From: Paramagnetospirillum kuznetsovii
GTDB taxonomy: Bacteria; Pseudomonadota; Alphaproteobacteria; Rhodospirillales; Magnetospirillaceae
Reading direction: 5' to 3'
NCBI RefSeq assembly: GCF_003284725.1
Contig: NZ_PGTO01000004.1
Span: forward strand, 62,001-126,000
Length of the DNA stretch: 64,000 bases
Shown here: positions 7,584-17,868 of the stretch, piece by piece
Numbering within the stretch: position 1 is the first letter of the stretch
Layout: each line of letters begins with the position of its first letter
Translations under genes and position numbers: made by a program
The notes under the pieces: generated by a model
Told to the model about the DNA's origin: nothing
Seen by the model: only the letters and a program-made list of their open reading frames with translations
The model's database searches: none

Positions 7584-8950
7584 GATACGATCTTTCCCGG
7601 ATTCATGATGCCCTGGGGATCGATGGCGGCCTTGATGCGCCGCATGACGTCGAGACCGTCGCCGAACTCCTCGTCCAGGAACTCCATCTTGCCGTGACCG
7701 ATTCCGTGTTCGCCGGTGCAGGTGCCGTCCATGGCCAGGGCGCGCCGCACGATGCGGCGGTTGACCGCTTCGGCCTCGGCGGAATCCTCGGGACGCTTCG
7801 GGTCCACCAGCAGCATGACATGGAAATTGCCGTCGCCCACATGGCCGACGATGGCCGAGGTCAGCGAGCAACGGGCAAGATCGGCCCTGGTTTCCATCAG
7901 GCAGTCCGCCAGCCGGGAAATGGGAACGCAGGCATCGGTGGTCCAGGCGCGGCAGCCGGGCTTGAGCGCGATCCCGGCGTAATAGGCGTTGTGGCGGGCC
8001 GCCCATAACCGGGTCCGCTCCTCGGCGCTGGTGGCCCACCGGAAGTCGGGCGCGCCGAAGTCGGCGGCGATGGCCTGGACCTTTTCCGCCTGCTCGCGCA
8101 CCCCGGCCGCGCTGCCGTGGAATTCGAAGAACAGGGTTGGGGCCACCGCGTGGTCCGTCTTGGAATAGCGATTGACCGCGTCCGCCATGACCTCGTCGAG
8201 GAATTCGATGCGCGCCACCGGAATGCCGGACTGGATGGTCAGGATGACGGTCTGCATGGCTGCCTCCACCGAGGGGAAGGGGCAGACCGCCGCCGATACC
8301 GCCTCGGGAATGCCCTGCAGCCGCAGCGTCAATTCGGTGATGATGCCCAGGGTGCCTTCCGATCCCACGAACAGTCGGGTCAGGTCATAGCCCGCCGACG
8401 ACTTGCGGGCGCGGCTTGCGGTGCGGATGACGCGGCCGTCGGGCAGCACCACTTCCAAGGACAGCACGTTGTCGCGCATGGTGCCGTAGCGCACCGCGTT
8501 GGTTCCCGACGCCCTTGTGGCCGCCATGCCACCTAGGGAAGCGTCGGCGCCGGGATCGATGGGAAAGAACAGGCCGCTGTCGCGCAGATATTCGTTCAAC
8601 TGCTTGCGGGTGACGCCGGGCTGGATGGTGACGTCCATGTCCTGGGGCCGCACGCCAAGAACGGCGTTCATACCGGCCACATCGACGCAGACGCCGCCCC
8701 TCAGCGCCGCCACATGGCCTTCCAGCGAGGTGCCGGTGCCAAACGCGATGACCGGCGTTTGGTGCTGGGCGCAGGCCTTGACGGCGGCGGCGACCTCGGC
8801 GGTGGACAGCGCGAAGACGACGGCGTCCGGCGGGCAGGGCGGAAAATGGGACTCGTCCTTGCCGTGATGTTCGCGCACCGCCGCCGAGGTGGACAATCGG
8901 TCGCCGAAGATGGCGGAAAGCTGGTCGAGAAGGGCTGGGTTGAGGGGCAT
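7580..8950 (-). CDS. FAD-linked oxidase, D-lactate dehydrogenase/GlcD family
   Basis: A 456-aa flavoenzyme oxidising a 2-hydroxy acid. The N-terminal FAD-binding PCMH domain contains PVIAFGTGTSLEGH (about residues 66-79), IDPGADASLGGMAATRASGT (about 130-149) and VGSEGTLGIITELTL (about 190-204). The C-terminal FAD-oxidase domain carries HVGDGNFH (about 372-379) and the closing GEHGIGHGK (about 410-418). Length and motifs fit cytochrome-linked D-lactate dehydrogenase, or the GlcD subunit of glycolate oxidase. No glcE or glcF follows, so a stand-alone D-lactate dehydrogenase is more likely. Confidence 0.85.
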   Translation of the reverse strand: MPLNPALLDQLSAIFGDRLSTSAAVREHHGKDESHFPPCPPDAVVFALSTAEVAAAVKACAQHQTPVIAFGTGTSLEGHVAALRGGVCVDVAGMNAVLGVRPQDMDVTIQPGVTRKQLNEYLRDSGLFFPIDPGADASLGGMAATRASGTNAVRYGTMRDNVLSLEVVLPDGRVIRTASRARKSSAGYDLTRLFVGSEGTLGIITELTLRLQGIPEAVSAAVCPFPSVEAAMQTVILTIQSGIPVARIEFLDEVMADAVNRYSKTDHAVAPTLFFEFHGSAAGVREQAEKVQAIAADFGAPDFRWATSAEERTRLWAARHNAYYAGIALKPGCRAWTTDACVPISRLADCLMETRADLARCSLTSAIVGHVGDGNFHVMLLVDPKRPEDSAEAEAVNRRIVRRALAMDGTCTGEHGIGHGKMEFLDEEFGDGLDVMRRIKAAIDPQGIMNPGKIVS

Positions 8951-9083
8951 GGTTGATACGACACCGAGGAGCCAATGACATATTCATTGGCGAGGAGTTG
9001 CGGCCAAGGGCCGGCGCCGCTCGTGCGGCGAAAGCCAAGGGATTCGGAGAATCCCGCCCGGCGATTGAGGGACCATGAATACT

Positions 9084-10271
9084 TTACGTTTCCTTGCCCG
9101 CCCGGCGCAAGGACAGCGCCAGTCCCATTCCGGCCAGCCCCGCCGGAACCAGGATGGCCGAGGCGGCGCCCCAACCCCATGCGGCCACGGCGGCGCCCAC
9201 CACCACCGGGCCCAGCAACTGGCCCAGATTGCTTCCCTGCATGAACAGGCCCAGCGCCACCGGCACCAGATTGATGCTGGGGGCATAGACCGAGGCCGCC
9301 CCCAGGATGCAACTGGGCAGCAGTCCGGCGGTTCCGGTCACCAGCAGGCACAGGCCATAGGCGGCCAGGGGCGGCATCCAGGATTGGAAGATGCCCGCGC
9401 ATCCCAGCAGCATGACCAGAAAAGCCCCGGCCATGGCCCTGCGTCGGCTCACCCCGGTTCGCAGCAAGGGACCGGACGCCAGGTTGCCGATGATGTTGGC
9501 GGCGGCGGCCAAGGCGGCCATCAGACCGGCCTCGCCCGCACTGACTCCCATGCGCTCCATCAGCAGGGTGGGCAGGAATCCGGTCAGGGCGGCATAGGTG
9601 GCGGAATAGGGGATGAAGGCCAGCGCCAGCAGCAGCGGCCCCGGCGCCTTCACCGTGGCGCCGATGTCGGCCAGGAGATGGCTGCCGGGAGATTGCGGCG
9701 GCCGTTGCGGACGCGGCATGGAACGGTGGACCCACAGGGCATAGGCCGCCAGCAAAGCGGCCATGGCCAGCCACAGCCCCCGCCATCCCAGCCAGGGCAA
9801 GCCGGGGGCGGCGGCCATGGAAACCGCCATGCCGAATGGCATGAAGGCCCCCCACAGGCCGAAGGCCATCTGGCGTTGGGCGGGCAGGGTCAGCAAGGTG
9901 ATCAGGGCCGGGGCCGAGATGGTGACCAGCATGAAGCCGATTCCCTCGGCCACCCGCGAGATCAGCAGCAAGGAGAAGCTGGGGGCCAGGCCCCCCGCCA
10001 GGCTGGCCACCGCCAGCACGCCAAGGCCCATGGGCAGCAGTCGGCGCGAACCGATCCGGGTTACCAGCGTGCCCATGGCGCTGCCCACCGAGGCGCCCAT
10101 CAACGCGAAGATGGACAAGACCCAGGCGGCGGTGGGCAAGTCCAGGCCCATTTCCGCGCGGATAAAGGGGAGCGCGACGGGGGCCTTGCCCACCTGGAAG
10201 GCGGCGAAGACCCCAGCGCCCACCGCCATCAAGACGGCGGGCCATTGGGTGCGGTCGGGCGACACCCTCAC
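9084..10271 (-). CDS. MFS family transporter
   Basis: A 395-aa inner-membrane carrier with about twelve hydrophobic segments. The motif-A-like loop after TM2 reads GTLVTRIGSRRLLPMG. It resembles CynX/YycB-type or drug efflux members; the substrate is unknown. A GTG at 10271 (or a second GTG two codons later) gives a family-typical length, and the frame upstream overlaps the next gene with unlikely sequence. The gene is 31 bp downstream of the Cys-rich protein gene in the same direction. Confidence 0.8.
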   Translation of the reverse strand: MRVSPDRTQWPAVLMAVGAGVFAAFQVGKAPVALPFIRAEMGLDLPTAAWVLSIFALMGASVGSAMGTLVTRIGSRRLLPMGLGVLAVASLAGGLAPSFSLLLISRVAEGIGFMLVTISAPALITLLTLPAQRQMAFGLWGAFMPFGMAVSMAAAPGLPWLGWRGLWLAMAALLAAYALWVHRSMPRPQRPPQSPGSHLLADIGATVKAPGPLLLALAFIPYSATYAALTGFLPTLLMERMGVSAGEAGLMAALAAAANIIGNLASGPLLRTGVSRRRAMAGAFLVMLLGCAGIFQSWMPPLAAYGLCLLVTGTAGLLPSCILGAASVYAPSINLVPVALGLFMQGSNLGQLLGPVVVGAAVAAWGWGAASAILVPAGLAGMGLALSLRRAGKET

Positions 10272-10302
10272 TCTCGGTCGAGGCAGGACTGCTCGCCGGG
10301 CA

Positions 10303-10632
10303 TCAGTTCTTGATGGTCTTGCGGCAGGCGGTGGCGGCGCGGCGGCAGGCCTCGGCGCATTCCTTGAGACGGACATCCTCCTTGGACAGCCGCTCGCAGG
10401 CGCTGGCGCATTTGTCGCTGACTTCGGCCGCCACCTGACAGGTGAGATGATGCAGCCGCGAGGAACGCAGCATGAAATCGGCGGCGGTTTCGTTGATGTC
10501 GGCGCAGTCGAGCAGCAGCTGGACCAGTTCCCATTCGGCGGTGTGACCGCCATGCTGAAGGCCGTGAATGACGGTCTCGGTACAGATGCGATGGGCGTTT
10601 TCGCAGGCGTCGATGCATTCGGTCAAAGGCAT
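10303..10632 (-). CDS. Cys-rich four-helix-bundle protein, copper-storage (Csp)-like
   Basis: A 109-aa protein with ten cysteines on amphipathic helices: C6, C10 and C17, one in LLDCADIN, HLTC, DKCASAC and the pattern ECAEACRRAATAC near the C-terminus. This CxxxC spacing is characteristic of the DUF326/Csp family, whose members bind many Cu(I) ions inside a four-helix bundle. No signal peptide is seen, so it resembles cytosolic Csp3 rather than exported Csp1. The window also holds copA-cueR and cytochrome oxidase, both copper-linked. The binding stoichiometry is an inference. Confidence 0.8.
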   Translation of the reverse strand: MPLTECIDACENAHRICTETVIHGLQHGGHTAEWELVQLLLDCADINETAADFMLRSSRLHHLTCQVAAEVSDKCASACERLSKEDVRLKECAEACRRAATACRKTIKN

Positions 10633-10696
10633 ATTCACACTCTCCCCTGAAGGTAAAGGCGGCGGCACTGACCCCCTTGGCCCGTGCCGCCCATGA

Positions 10697-11800
10697 TTAT
10701 TTCGCGTAATCGTATTTGCCGTTCTTCCAGACATACATGACATAGCCCGGCGCGGCGACGTCACCCTTGGCGTCGAAGCCGATCTTGCCCAGGGCGGTGT
10801 CGAACTTCTCGGATTTCAATACGGCGGCGACCTTCTTGGCATCGGTGGTCTTGGCCTTTTCGGCGGCCTGGGCCCAAGCCTGGATGGTGCCGTAGGTGTA
10901 GAGCGTATAGGCCTCGGGCTCGTAGTTCTGGGCGCGGTAGAACTTCACCAGATCGGCATTGGCGGGGTTCTTGCGCGGATCGGGGCTGAAGGTCATCAAG
11001 GTGCCTTCACCGGCGGCGCCCGTGATGGACCAGTATTCCTCGGTCACCAGGGCGTCACCGCCCATCAGCACGGTCTTCAGGCCCTGGTCGCGCATCTGGC
11101 GCACGATCAGGCCGCCTTCGGTCTTGTAGCCGCCCAGATAAAGCACGTCGACCTTGGCTTGCTTCAACTTGGTCACCAGGGCGGAGTAATCCTTTTCCCC
11201 GGCGGTGATGGCCTCGTAGACCGCTTCCTTGACGCCCAGCTTGTTCAGCGCGTCCTTGGTCTGGTCGGCCAGTCCCTTGCCGTAGGCCGACTTGTCGTGA
11301 ACGATGCCGATCACCTTGCCCTTCAGCTCGGTGGCCATGTATTGGGCGGCGATCTGGCCTTGCTGGTCGTCGCGGCCGCAAGTGCGGAAGACGTTGCCCA
11401 GGCCCCGCTCGGTGAATTTGGGATTGGTCGAGGCGGGCGAAATCTGCAAGATGCCGGTTTCCGAATAGACGTCGGAGGCGGGGATGGAGGAGCCCGAGCA
11501 GAAGTGTCCGGCCACGAAGGGCACCTTCTTGGACGCCATCTCGTTGGCCACCGCCACGGCCTGCTTGGGATCGCAAGCGTCGTCGCCCATGGCGAGCACC
11601 AGCTTCTGGCCCAGCACGCCGCCCTTGGCGTTGATGTCGTCCACCGCCTTGACGGCGCCGCGGCGGAACTGCTCGCCGAACGCCGCCTCGCTGCCTGAAA
11701 GCGGCCCGGCGACGCCGATGGTGATGTCGGCACGTGCCGCCTGGGCGCTGAACAGCACGGCGCAAGCGACGGCCAGCGCCGAGAAAGTGGTCCTGGTCAT
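10697..11800 (-). CDS. livK: Periplasmic branched-chain amino-acid binding protein (LivJ/LivK family)
   Basis: A 367-aa solute-binding protein with a Sec signal peptide (MTRTTFSALAVACAVLFSAQ, cleavage after ARA). Its mature start ADITIGVAGPLSGSEAAFGE is typical of Leu/Ile/Val-binding proteins, as is GAVKAVDDINAKGG. The ATG at 11800 was chosen because GGGAGGAG precedes it; an upstream ATG would give an odd charged extension before the signal peptide. It lies about 0.6 kb beyond the livHMGF operon on the same strand and probably serves that transporter. Confidence 0.9.
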   Translation of the reverse strand: MTRTTFSALAVACAVLFSAQAARADITIGVAGPLSGSEAAFGEQFRRGAVKAVDDINAKGGVLGQKLVLAMGDDACDPKQAVAVANEMASKKVPFVAGHFCSGSSIPASDVYSETGILQISPASTNPKFTERGLGNVFRTCGRDDQQGQIAAQYMATELKGKVIGIVHDKSAYGKGLADQTKDALNKLGVKEAVYEAITAGEKDYSALVTKLKQAKVDVLYLGGYKTEGGLIVRQMRDQGLKTVLMGGDALVTEEYWSITGAAGEGTLMTFSPDPRKNPANADLVKFYRAQNYEPEAYTLYTYGTIQAWAQAAEKAKTTDAKKVAAVLKSEKFDTALGKIGFDAKGDVAAPGYVMYVWKNGKYDYAK

Positions 11801-11909
11801 GGGGCACTCCTCCCGAGGATTGGATGACATTGGGTCCAGTTTAGCAGGGCTGGCGGCTTACGCCACCCCGAATGGGGGCGCTGGCGGCGTCATAAAACGG
11901 TCATTTGAA

Positions 11910-11923
11910 AAGCGATATCGCTT
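11910..11923. promoter_or_regulatory. Perfect palindrome upstream of the RHH-protein gene
   Basis: AAGCGATATCGCTT is a 14-bp perfect palindrome followed at once by a second, degenerate half (CGATATAGCTT). It lies 53 bp upstream of the ATG of a ribbon-helix-helix protein. RHH proteins bind short palindromic repeats, so this is a plausible autoregulatory operator. Confidence 0.45.
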
Positions 11924-11976
11924 CGATATAGCTTGACGCTGTAATTCAGTGCCCGCGTTTTCAGGAGATCACGTTC

Positions 11977-12348
11977 ATGACGACCGAACCCAAAGCCGCC
12001 AAGCCCGAGGCTGTCGCGGCTCCCGCCGAGTCTGTCGCCCCCGCCAAGGCGGCCAAGCCTCAAAAGCCCACCAAGCCCGCCAAGCCCGCCGCCGCTCCCA
12101 AGGCGCCCAAGGCGGCCAAGCCAGCGGTCCCCGCCGCTGCTCCGGCGGTGAAGGCGGAAAAGCCCGCCAAGAAGGTGAAGAAGGACAAGAAGAAGGGCAA
12201 GAAGAAGGACAAGAAGAACAAGGAGGCGGTCATCATCCGCTTCGAGGATGACCAGATTCCCCAGGTGGATGCCCGTGCCGAGGCGCTGGGTCTGTCGCGC
12301 GCCGCCTGGGTGCGCATGGTGGTCGCCCAGGCACTGGCCAAGGCCTGA
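11977..12348 (+). CDS. Histone-H1-like tail fused to a ribbon-helix-helix domain
   Basis: A 123-aa basic protein with two parts. Residues 1-83 are almost only Ala, Pro and Lys in AAKP/KPAK-type repeats ending in a Lys cluster (KKDKKKGKKKDKKNK), like bacterial histone-H1-like proteins. Residues 84-123 (VIIRFEDDQIPQVDARAEAL followed by GLSRAAWVRMVV) match a CopG/MetJ-type RHH DNA-binding unit. The protein may be a nucleoid-associated or autoregulatory DNA binder. No toxin partner is adjacent. The Lys codons are mainly AAG, as in the surrounding genes. Confidence 0.75.
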   Translation: MTTEPKAAKPEAVAAPAESVAPAKAAKPQKPTKPAKPAAAPKAPKAAKPAVPAAAPAVKAEKPAKKVKKDKKKGKKKDKKNKEAVIIRFEDDQIPQVDARAEALGLSRAAWVRMVVAQALAKA

Positions 12349-12360
12349 GAGCGGTTTCTT

Positions 12361-12420
12361 ATGCGGGCGGGACGCCCGCGCTCCGAGTGGGATTGGGAGC
12401 GTGGGCATCTTGCCCGCCCC
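12361..12420. repeat. GCGGGC-type palindromic intergenic repeat, copy 1
   Basis: ATGCGGGCGGGACGCCCGC followed by a GGGAGCGTGGGCATCTTGCCC arm, forming two hairpins between convergent genes. Related copies lie at 20945-20999 and 49119-49187. It could also act as a bidirectional terminator. Confidence 0.65.
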
Positions 12421-12425
12421 CTTTT

Positions 12426-12757
12426 CTATTCCTTTCCCAACTCCCGCCAGCCGAACGGGCCGTTGCGCTCGTAGAGCCAGGGGTATTGTTCCGCCATGCG
12501 GCGGGCGCGGGTGAAGCGGTAGGACAGCAGCGCCACCAAAGTCAGGACACCGCCGTCCAGCACGAAGCCGGGCAGCGACAGCAGCTCTCCCTGGAACAGG
12601 GCGAATTGCAGGAAGCGGTCGCCCGCCCCCAGCAGCAATGCGTAGGGGACCGCCTGGACCCAGGGGCGCCAGGTGGCGGCCAGGGCTTGGCCGGTCATGA
12701 AGGCGCAGCCGCCGAACAGGATCAGGGTCAGGCCGACGAAGACCGGGATGGAAGTGA

Positions 12758-12761
<4 letters not shown>
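12426..12761 (-). CDS. Small inner-membrane protein at the end of the liv operon (hypothetical)
   Basis: A 111-aa protein with three hydrophobic segments (about residues 5-28, 37-57 and 63-82) and a charged C-terminus ending WLYERNGPFGWRELGKE. The GTG start at 12761 overlaps the livF stop (GTGA) and is preceded by GGAGGTG, so it is co-translated with the transporter ATPase. It is not one of the classic five Liv components. The tight linkage suggests an accessory role in the same transporter, but no function is established here. Confidence 0.7.
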
Positions 12762-13464
<703 letters not shown>

Positions 13465-13471
<7 letters not shown>

Positions 13472-14292
13472 GACGCCACCTCCGGCGGCAGTTCGGCATC
13501 CTCGGGCTCGCCCAGATAGGCGCGGATCACCGCCGGATCGCTTTTCACCTGGGCGGGGGTTCCGTCGGCGATCTTCTTGCCGTAGTCCAGCACCACCACC
13601 CGGTCTGAGATTTCCATCACCACGCTCATGTCGTGCTCGATCAGCAGCAGGCCGATGCCGTCGGTATCGCGGATGGAGCGCAGCAGAATGTTCAACTCGG
13701 CGGATTCGCGGGGGTTGAGCCCCGCCGCCGGTTCGTCCAGGCACAGCAGCCGGGGGCCGCAGCACATGGCCCGCGCGATTTCCAAGCGGCGTTGATGGCC
13801 GTAAGGCAGGCTGCCCGCTTCCTCGTCGGCGAATTGGGTCAGCCCGACCCGGTCCAGCCAATGGCGCGCCCTGTCCACCGCCCGCGCCTCGGCATGGCGA
13901 TAGCGGCTAAGGCCCAGCAGCCCGGCCAACGAGAACACCGAGGCCCGCATCAGCTCGGTATGCTGGGCGACGATCAGGTTTTCCAGCACGCTCATCTTGG
14001 CGAACAGGCGGATGTTCTGAAATGTCCGGGCCACCCCGGCGCGGCGGGTGATGGCGTGGTCGTCCAGGCGTTCCAACAAAAAAGTGCCGCCGCCATGGCT
14101 CAGCGCCATGCGCCCCACCTGCGGCTTGTAGAATCCGGTGATGCAGTTGAACAAGGTGGTCTTACCGGCGCCGTTGGGGCCGATCACCGCCGTGATCGCG
14201 CCTGCTTGCGCCTCGAAGGACAGGTCGTTGACGGCGAACAGGCCGCCGAACCGCATGGTGACGTGTTGGATGGCGAGGAGAGGCACGCTCAC
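13465..14292 (-). CDS. livG: Branched-chain amino-acid ABC transporter ATP-binding protein LivG
   Basis: A 275-aa ATPase subunit. It shows the Walker A motif GPNGAGKTT, the LivG-specific phrases NCITGFYKP and [19 protein letters not shown], and Walker [16 protein letters not shown] followed by [20 protein letters not shown]. The signature segment reads [15 protein letters not shown], the usual LivG variant. The GTG start at 14292 overlaps the livM stop (GTGA), giving translational coupling; longer upstream frames lie inside livM. Confidence 0.95.
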
Positions 14293-15515
14293 TTGGCGCC
14301 TCCCAGCCGGATGGTGGGCTGGCGTTGGGATAGCAGCCCGGCGGGCTTCCACAGCATGATCAGCACCATGGCGCCGCCAAAGGCCAGCATGCGGTATTGC
14401 TGCAACTCGCGGAACCATTCGGGCAGGCCCACCAGCAGCAGGGCGGCCAGCACGATGCCGATCTGGCTGCCCATGCCGCCCAGCACCACGATGGCCAGGA
14501 TCACCGCCGATTCGATGAAGGTGAAGCTTTCCGGGCTGATGAAGCCCTGGCGAGTGGCGAAGAACGATCCGGCGAATCCGGCGAACATGGCCCCCAGGGC
14601 GAAGGCCGACAGCTTGACGGTGGTGGGGTTGATGCCGAGGCTCCGGCAGGCGATCTCGTCTTCCCGCAGCGCTTCCCAGGCGCGGCCCACCGGCAGGCGG
14701 CGGATGCGCAGCGTGAATAGATTGGTGATCAGCGCCAGGGCCAGGATCAGGAAATACAGGAAGATCACCCGGTGGTCGGCGGAATAGTCCATGCCGAAGA
14801 ATTCGGCGAAGCCGGTCTGGCCGTCGGGCGGCACCGCCTTGAAGGACAGGCCGAACAGGGACGGACGCTCGATGCCGGAAATGCCGTTGGGGCCGCCGGT
14901 GACGTCCTGCCAGTTCTGCAAGATGACGCGGATGATCTCACCCAGTCCCATGGTGACGATGGCGATATAGTCGCCGCGCAGGCGCAGCACCGGAAAGCCC
15001 AGGACCAGCCCGAAACAGGCGGCCATCACGCCGGCCAGCGGCAGGCAGACCCAGAAGGACAGCCCGAAGGTCTGGGACAGCAGGGCGTAGGAATAGGCCC
15101 CGACGGCGTAGAAGGCGACGAAGCCCAGATCCAGCAATCCGGCCAGTCCGACCACGATGTTCAGGCCCCAGCCCAGCATGACGTAGATGAGGACCAGGGT
15201 GGCCTTGTCCACCAGATTGCGGTCGGCGAAGGGCAGGAAGGGCAGCGCCACCGCGAAGGCGGCCATGGCCCATCCGGCCCCGAAGCGAAGATTGCCCAGG
15301 CGGGCGGGCAGGGCGGGGAGAGCGGGGAGCGAGGGCAGCAGTCCAAGCGCTAACCGTCCGGCGAAAACCAGCCCCGCCGACCACGCCACCAGATCGAACC
15401 GCCCGGCCAGCGACAAGCCGTTGGCGCTGTCCACCAGCCGAAAGCCCAACATGGGCAGCGCCATGGCGGCGGCGACGAAGGCGGCCAGCGCGCAATCGCG
15501 GAGCAGGCCGCCCAT
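14289..15515 (-). CDS. livM: Branched-chain amino-acid ABC transporter permease LivM
   Basis: A 408-aa permease, longer at the N-terminus than livM of the first cluster, with an extra hydrophobic region (about residues 10-60) as in E. coli LivM. It shows [40 protein letters not shown] and the EAA-like coupling loop near [20 protein letters not shown]. The ATG at 15515 lies just beyond the livH stop and is preceded by GGAGAAGA inside the end of livH. Confidence 0.93.
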   Translation of the reverse strand: MGGLLRDCALAAFVAAAMALPMLGFRLVDSANGLSLAGRFDLVAWSAGLVFAGRLALGLLPSLPALPALPARLGNLRFGAGWAMAAFAVALPFLPFADRNLVDKATLVLIYVMLGWGLNIVVGLAGLLDLGFVAFYAVGAYSYALLSQTFGLSFWVCLPLAGVMAACFGLVLGFPVLRLRGDYIAIVTMGLGEIIRVILQNWQDVTGGPNGISGIERPSLFGLSFKAVPPDGQTGFAEFFGMDYSADHRVIFLYFLILALALITNLFTLRIRRLPVGRAWEALREDEIACRSLGINPTTVKLSAFALGAMFAGFAGSFFATRQGFISPESFTFIESAVILAIVVLGGMGSQIGIVLAALLLVGLPEWFRELQQYRMLAFGGAMVLIMLWKPAGLLSQRQPTIRLGGAK

Positions 15516-15516
15516 C

Positions 15517-16431
15517 TCAGATCTTCTCCACATCCGGCCGCCCCAGCAGGCCGGTGGGGCGGAACACCAGAACCATGATCAGGATGCCGAAGGTGGCGAC
15601 ATCCTTGTACTCGATGGAAAAATAGCCCGACCAGAAGGCCTCGATCAGCCCGATCAGCAAGCCGCCCAGCATGGCGCCGGGCAACGAGCCGATACCACCC
15701 AGCACGGCGGCGGTGAAGGCCTTGATGCCCGCCAGGAAGCCGATATAGAAGTCGATGACGCCGTAATACAGCGTCACCATCAGCCCGGCGACACCGGCCA
15801 GGGCGGCGCCGATGACGAAGGTCGTGGAGATCACCCGGTCCACGTCGATTCCCAACAGCGCGGCCATCTTCATGTCCTGCTCGGTGGCGCGCTGGGCGCG
15901 GCCCAGCGAGGTCTTGGTGATCATCCAGGTGAACCCCGCCATCAAGGCCAGGGTCATGACCATGACGATGATCTGCATCCAGCTCAGATTGACGGTGAAG
16001 CCGTCGCCCTCCATCAGGGTGAATCCGCCCTGGATCACCGGGGGCAGCGGCTTGACCCGCGCGCCCTGAGCCTGGGCGGTGAAGTTCTGCAAGACGATGG
16101 ACACGCCGATGGCCGAGATCAAGGGTGCCAGCCGGGGGGCGGCGCGCAAGGGCCGATAGGCGATCCGCTCCACCGTCCAGCCCCACAGGGCGGTGAACCC
16201 CATGGTGGAGAACAGCGCCACCAGCAGGGCCACCACCACCGAGGCGCCGCCGATGGTGGTGGCGGCCAGGAACGCGATCAGCGAAATGAAGGCGCCCAGC
16301 ATATAGATGGTGCCATGGGCGAAATTGATCATGCCGAGAATGCTGTAGACCATGGTGTAACCAAGGGCGATCAGTCCATAGATCGCGCCCAGCGTCAGGC
16401 CGTTGATCAATTGCTGGAGAAAATACTCCAT
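15517..16431 (-). CDS. livH: Branched-chain amino-acid ABC transporter permease LivH
   Basis: A 304-aa permease and first gene of the livHMGF operon. [20 protein letters not shown], then [11 protein letters not shown], is the LivH hallmark near the N-terminus, and [20 protein letters not shown] is the C-terminal coupling loop. The ATG at 16431 is preceded by AGGAAGGGCGG at ideal spacing; an ATG five codons earlier overlaps that site and is less likely. No operator is evident in the 143 bp shared with the divergent gene at 16575. Confidence 0.93.
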   Translation of the reverse strand: MEYFLQQLINGLTLGAIYGLIALGYTMVYSILGMINFAHGTIYMLGAFISLIAFLAATTIGGASVVVALLVALFSTMGFTALWGWTVERIAYRPLRAAPRLAPLISAIGVSIVLQNFTAQAQGARVKPLPPVIQGGFTLMEGDGFTVNLSWMQIIVMVMTLALMAGFTWMITKTSLGRAQRATEQDMKMAALLGIDVDRVISTTFVIGAALAGVAGLMVTLYYGVIDFYIGFLAGIKAFTAAVLGGIGSLPGAMLGGLLIGLIEAFWSGYFSIEYKDVATFGILIMVLVFRPTGLLGRPDVEKI

Positions 16432-16574
16432 CCGCCCTTCCTGCATGTCCCGGTCTCTTGAAACCTACTCACCACCATGATCCTGTCAACCGAGAAGGCT
16501 GGCGCCCCCTTGCGGCCAAGGCTTTTTCGAAGCGGCAATCGTGCTACACTCCGGCCGCTATCGAGGGGGGCAGA

Positions 16575-17501
16575 ATGTCGCAAGAGCCGATGGACGACGT
16601 CATTCGCATTCGGATCGACACCACCCGCGCGGTGGAAGCCTTCCTGACCCTTCTGGTCGAACAGGCGGCGGAAGGAGAAACCCGCGCGCCGGCCAATCCG
16701 GCCGCCACCGCCATCTGGCGCGAATTGGCGCCGTTCCGCCTGGTGGAATACGCCTATGTGGACGATGGCGTCGGCACCATCGTCGGGGCCTATCTGGGCT
16801 TTCCCGATGGCGAGCTATACGCAGCCGGTGACGACATCCCCGAGACTGCCGTCACCGACATGGTCAAGGGCTGCGAGCACAGCGTCACCGATCTGCCGCC
16901 CATTTACGTTTATGTGGTGCTGGAGCGACCGGTGGGCCGCGAGGCCATCGACGCCTTCCTCACCGAATTGTCGTCCCATGTGGGCCACGCCCTGACGGCG
17001 GTGGTGCCGGGATCGGACGGGCAGTTGAAGGTGCGCTTCTATGATTCCGAGGGGGCCAGGGGCTTCGCCCGCGAAGGCGACCGCCATCTGTCCAAGGCGG
17101 CGGTGCTGGAGCGTTTCGCCACCCATTCCCAGCGCTCCGACGGCCGCGCTTATGCCGCCCTGACCTACGCCTATGCCAAGCAGGTGTTGGAATTCGCCTC
17201 GGCGCAGGATCGCGACGAGTTCATTGCCTGGTCCCGGTCCTTGTGCGACTGGATCTTCGCCCATGGCGGCGACAGCGCCCAATTGGGATTCCCAGAGGTG
17301 ACCCGTCCGGCGGAAGCGGCGCCGGTACCGGAGGAGGATCGGGTTACCGCCCGCATGGAGGCGCCGGGAGCGTTCGAGAACGGAGAGGCTTGGAACTGCT
17401 TCGCCACCGACGCCTCGCCCACCGACGAGGTGGTGGCGCGGAGCTACTGGGCCTATGTGCGGCGAACCATCGACGAAGGCCGGGCAGGGACCGTCTACTA
17501 G
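16575..17501 (+). CDS. Conserved-looking protein of unknown function
   Basis: A 308-aa soluble acidic protein that I do not recognise. There is no signal peptide or membrane segment. The sequence alternates strand-like stretches (PPIYVYVVLERPVG, GQLKVRFYDSEGARG) with helices (AYAALTYAYAKQVLEFASAQ). The ATG at 16575 is preceded by GAGGGGGG. Codon use matches the core genome. It stands alone between the liv operon and a repeat-rich gap. Confidence 0.7.
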   Translation: MSQEPMDDVIRIRIDTTRAVEAFLTLLVEQAAEGETRAPANPAATAIWRELAPFRLVEYAYVDDGVGTIVGAYLGFPDGELYAAGDDIPETAVTDMVKGCEHSVTDLPPIYVYVVLERPVGREAIDAFLTELSSHVGHALTAVVPGSDGQLKVRFYDSEGARGFAREGDRHLSKAAVLERFATHSQRSDGRAYAALTYAYAKQVLEFASAQDRDEFIAWSRSLCDWIFAHGGDSAQLGFPEVTRPAEAAPVPEEDRVTARMEAPGAFENGEAWNCFATDASPTDEVVARSYWAYVRRTIDEGRAGTVY

Positions 17502-17554
17502 AGTCTGTCAGTATTTCAGCGGCTTGCCTTCGGCATGGGACTCGAATAAGGAAT

Positions 17555-17763
17555 CACCACCAAGGCACCAAGGACACCAAGAGGCCGACGCGGTTTCTTG
17601 CTCTTCGTCTTGCCCGGACGCGTTTCGGGCATCCACGCCGTATTGCTTCATAAGACGTTGAAGAGGAACCGCGAGGATGCTCGAGACACCCCCCGGCCAT
17701 GACGAAAGAGAAAGGGCTGGCCGCTTGCTCCGCTCTCTTGGTGTCCTTGGTGCCTTGGTGGTG
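17555..17763. repeat. Long inverted repeat with CCAAGG-type arms in a gene-free gap
   Basis: Two perfectly complementary 29-bp arms (17555-17583, starting CACCACCAAGGCACCAAGGA; and 17735-17763) flank about 150 bp with no plausible gene. The gap 17502-17868 otherwise holds only a smaller hairpin (GGACCCTCGGG...CCCGAGGGTGACG near 17803-17832). It may be a non-autonomous repeat of the kind found scattered in many genomes. Confidence 0.75.
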
Positions 17764-17868
17764 AATCGGCGGCGGCGGCCATGGGACAGTCCTGGCCGTC
17801 CATGGACCCTCGGGTCAAGCCCGAGGGTGACGAACAGAAAAACCGATTCCACCAAACTCTGACGGACT

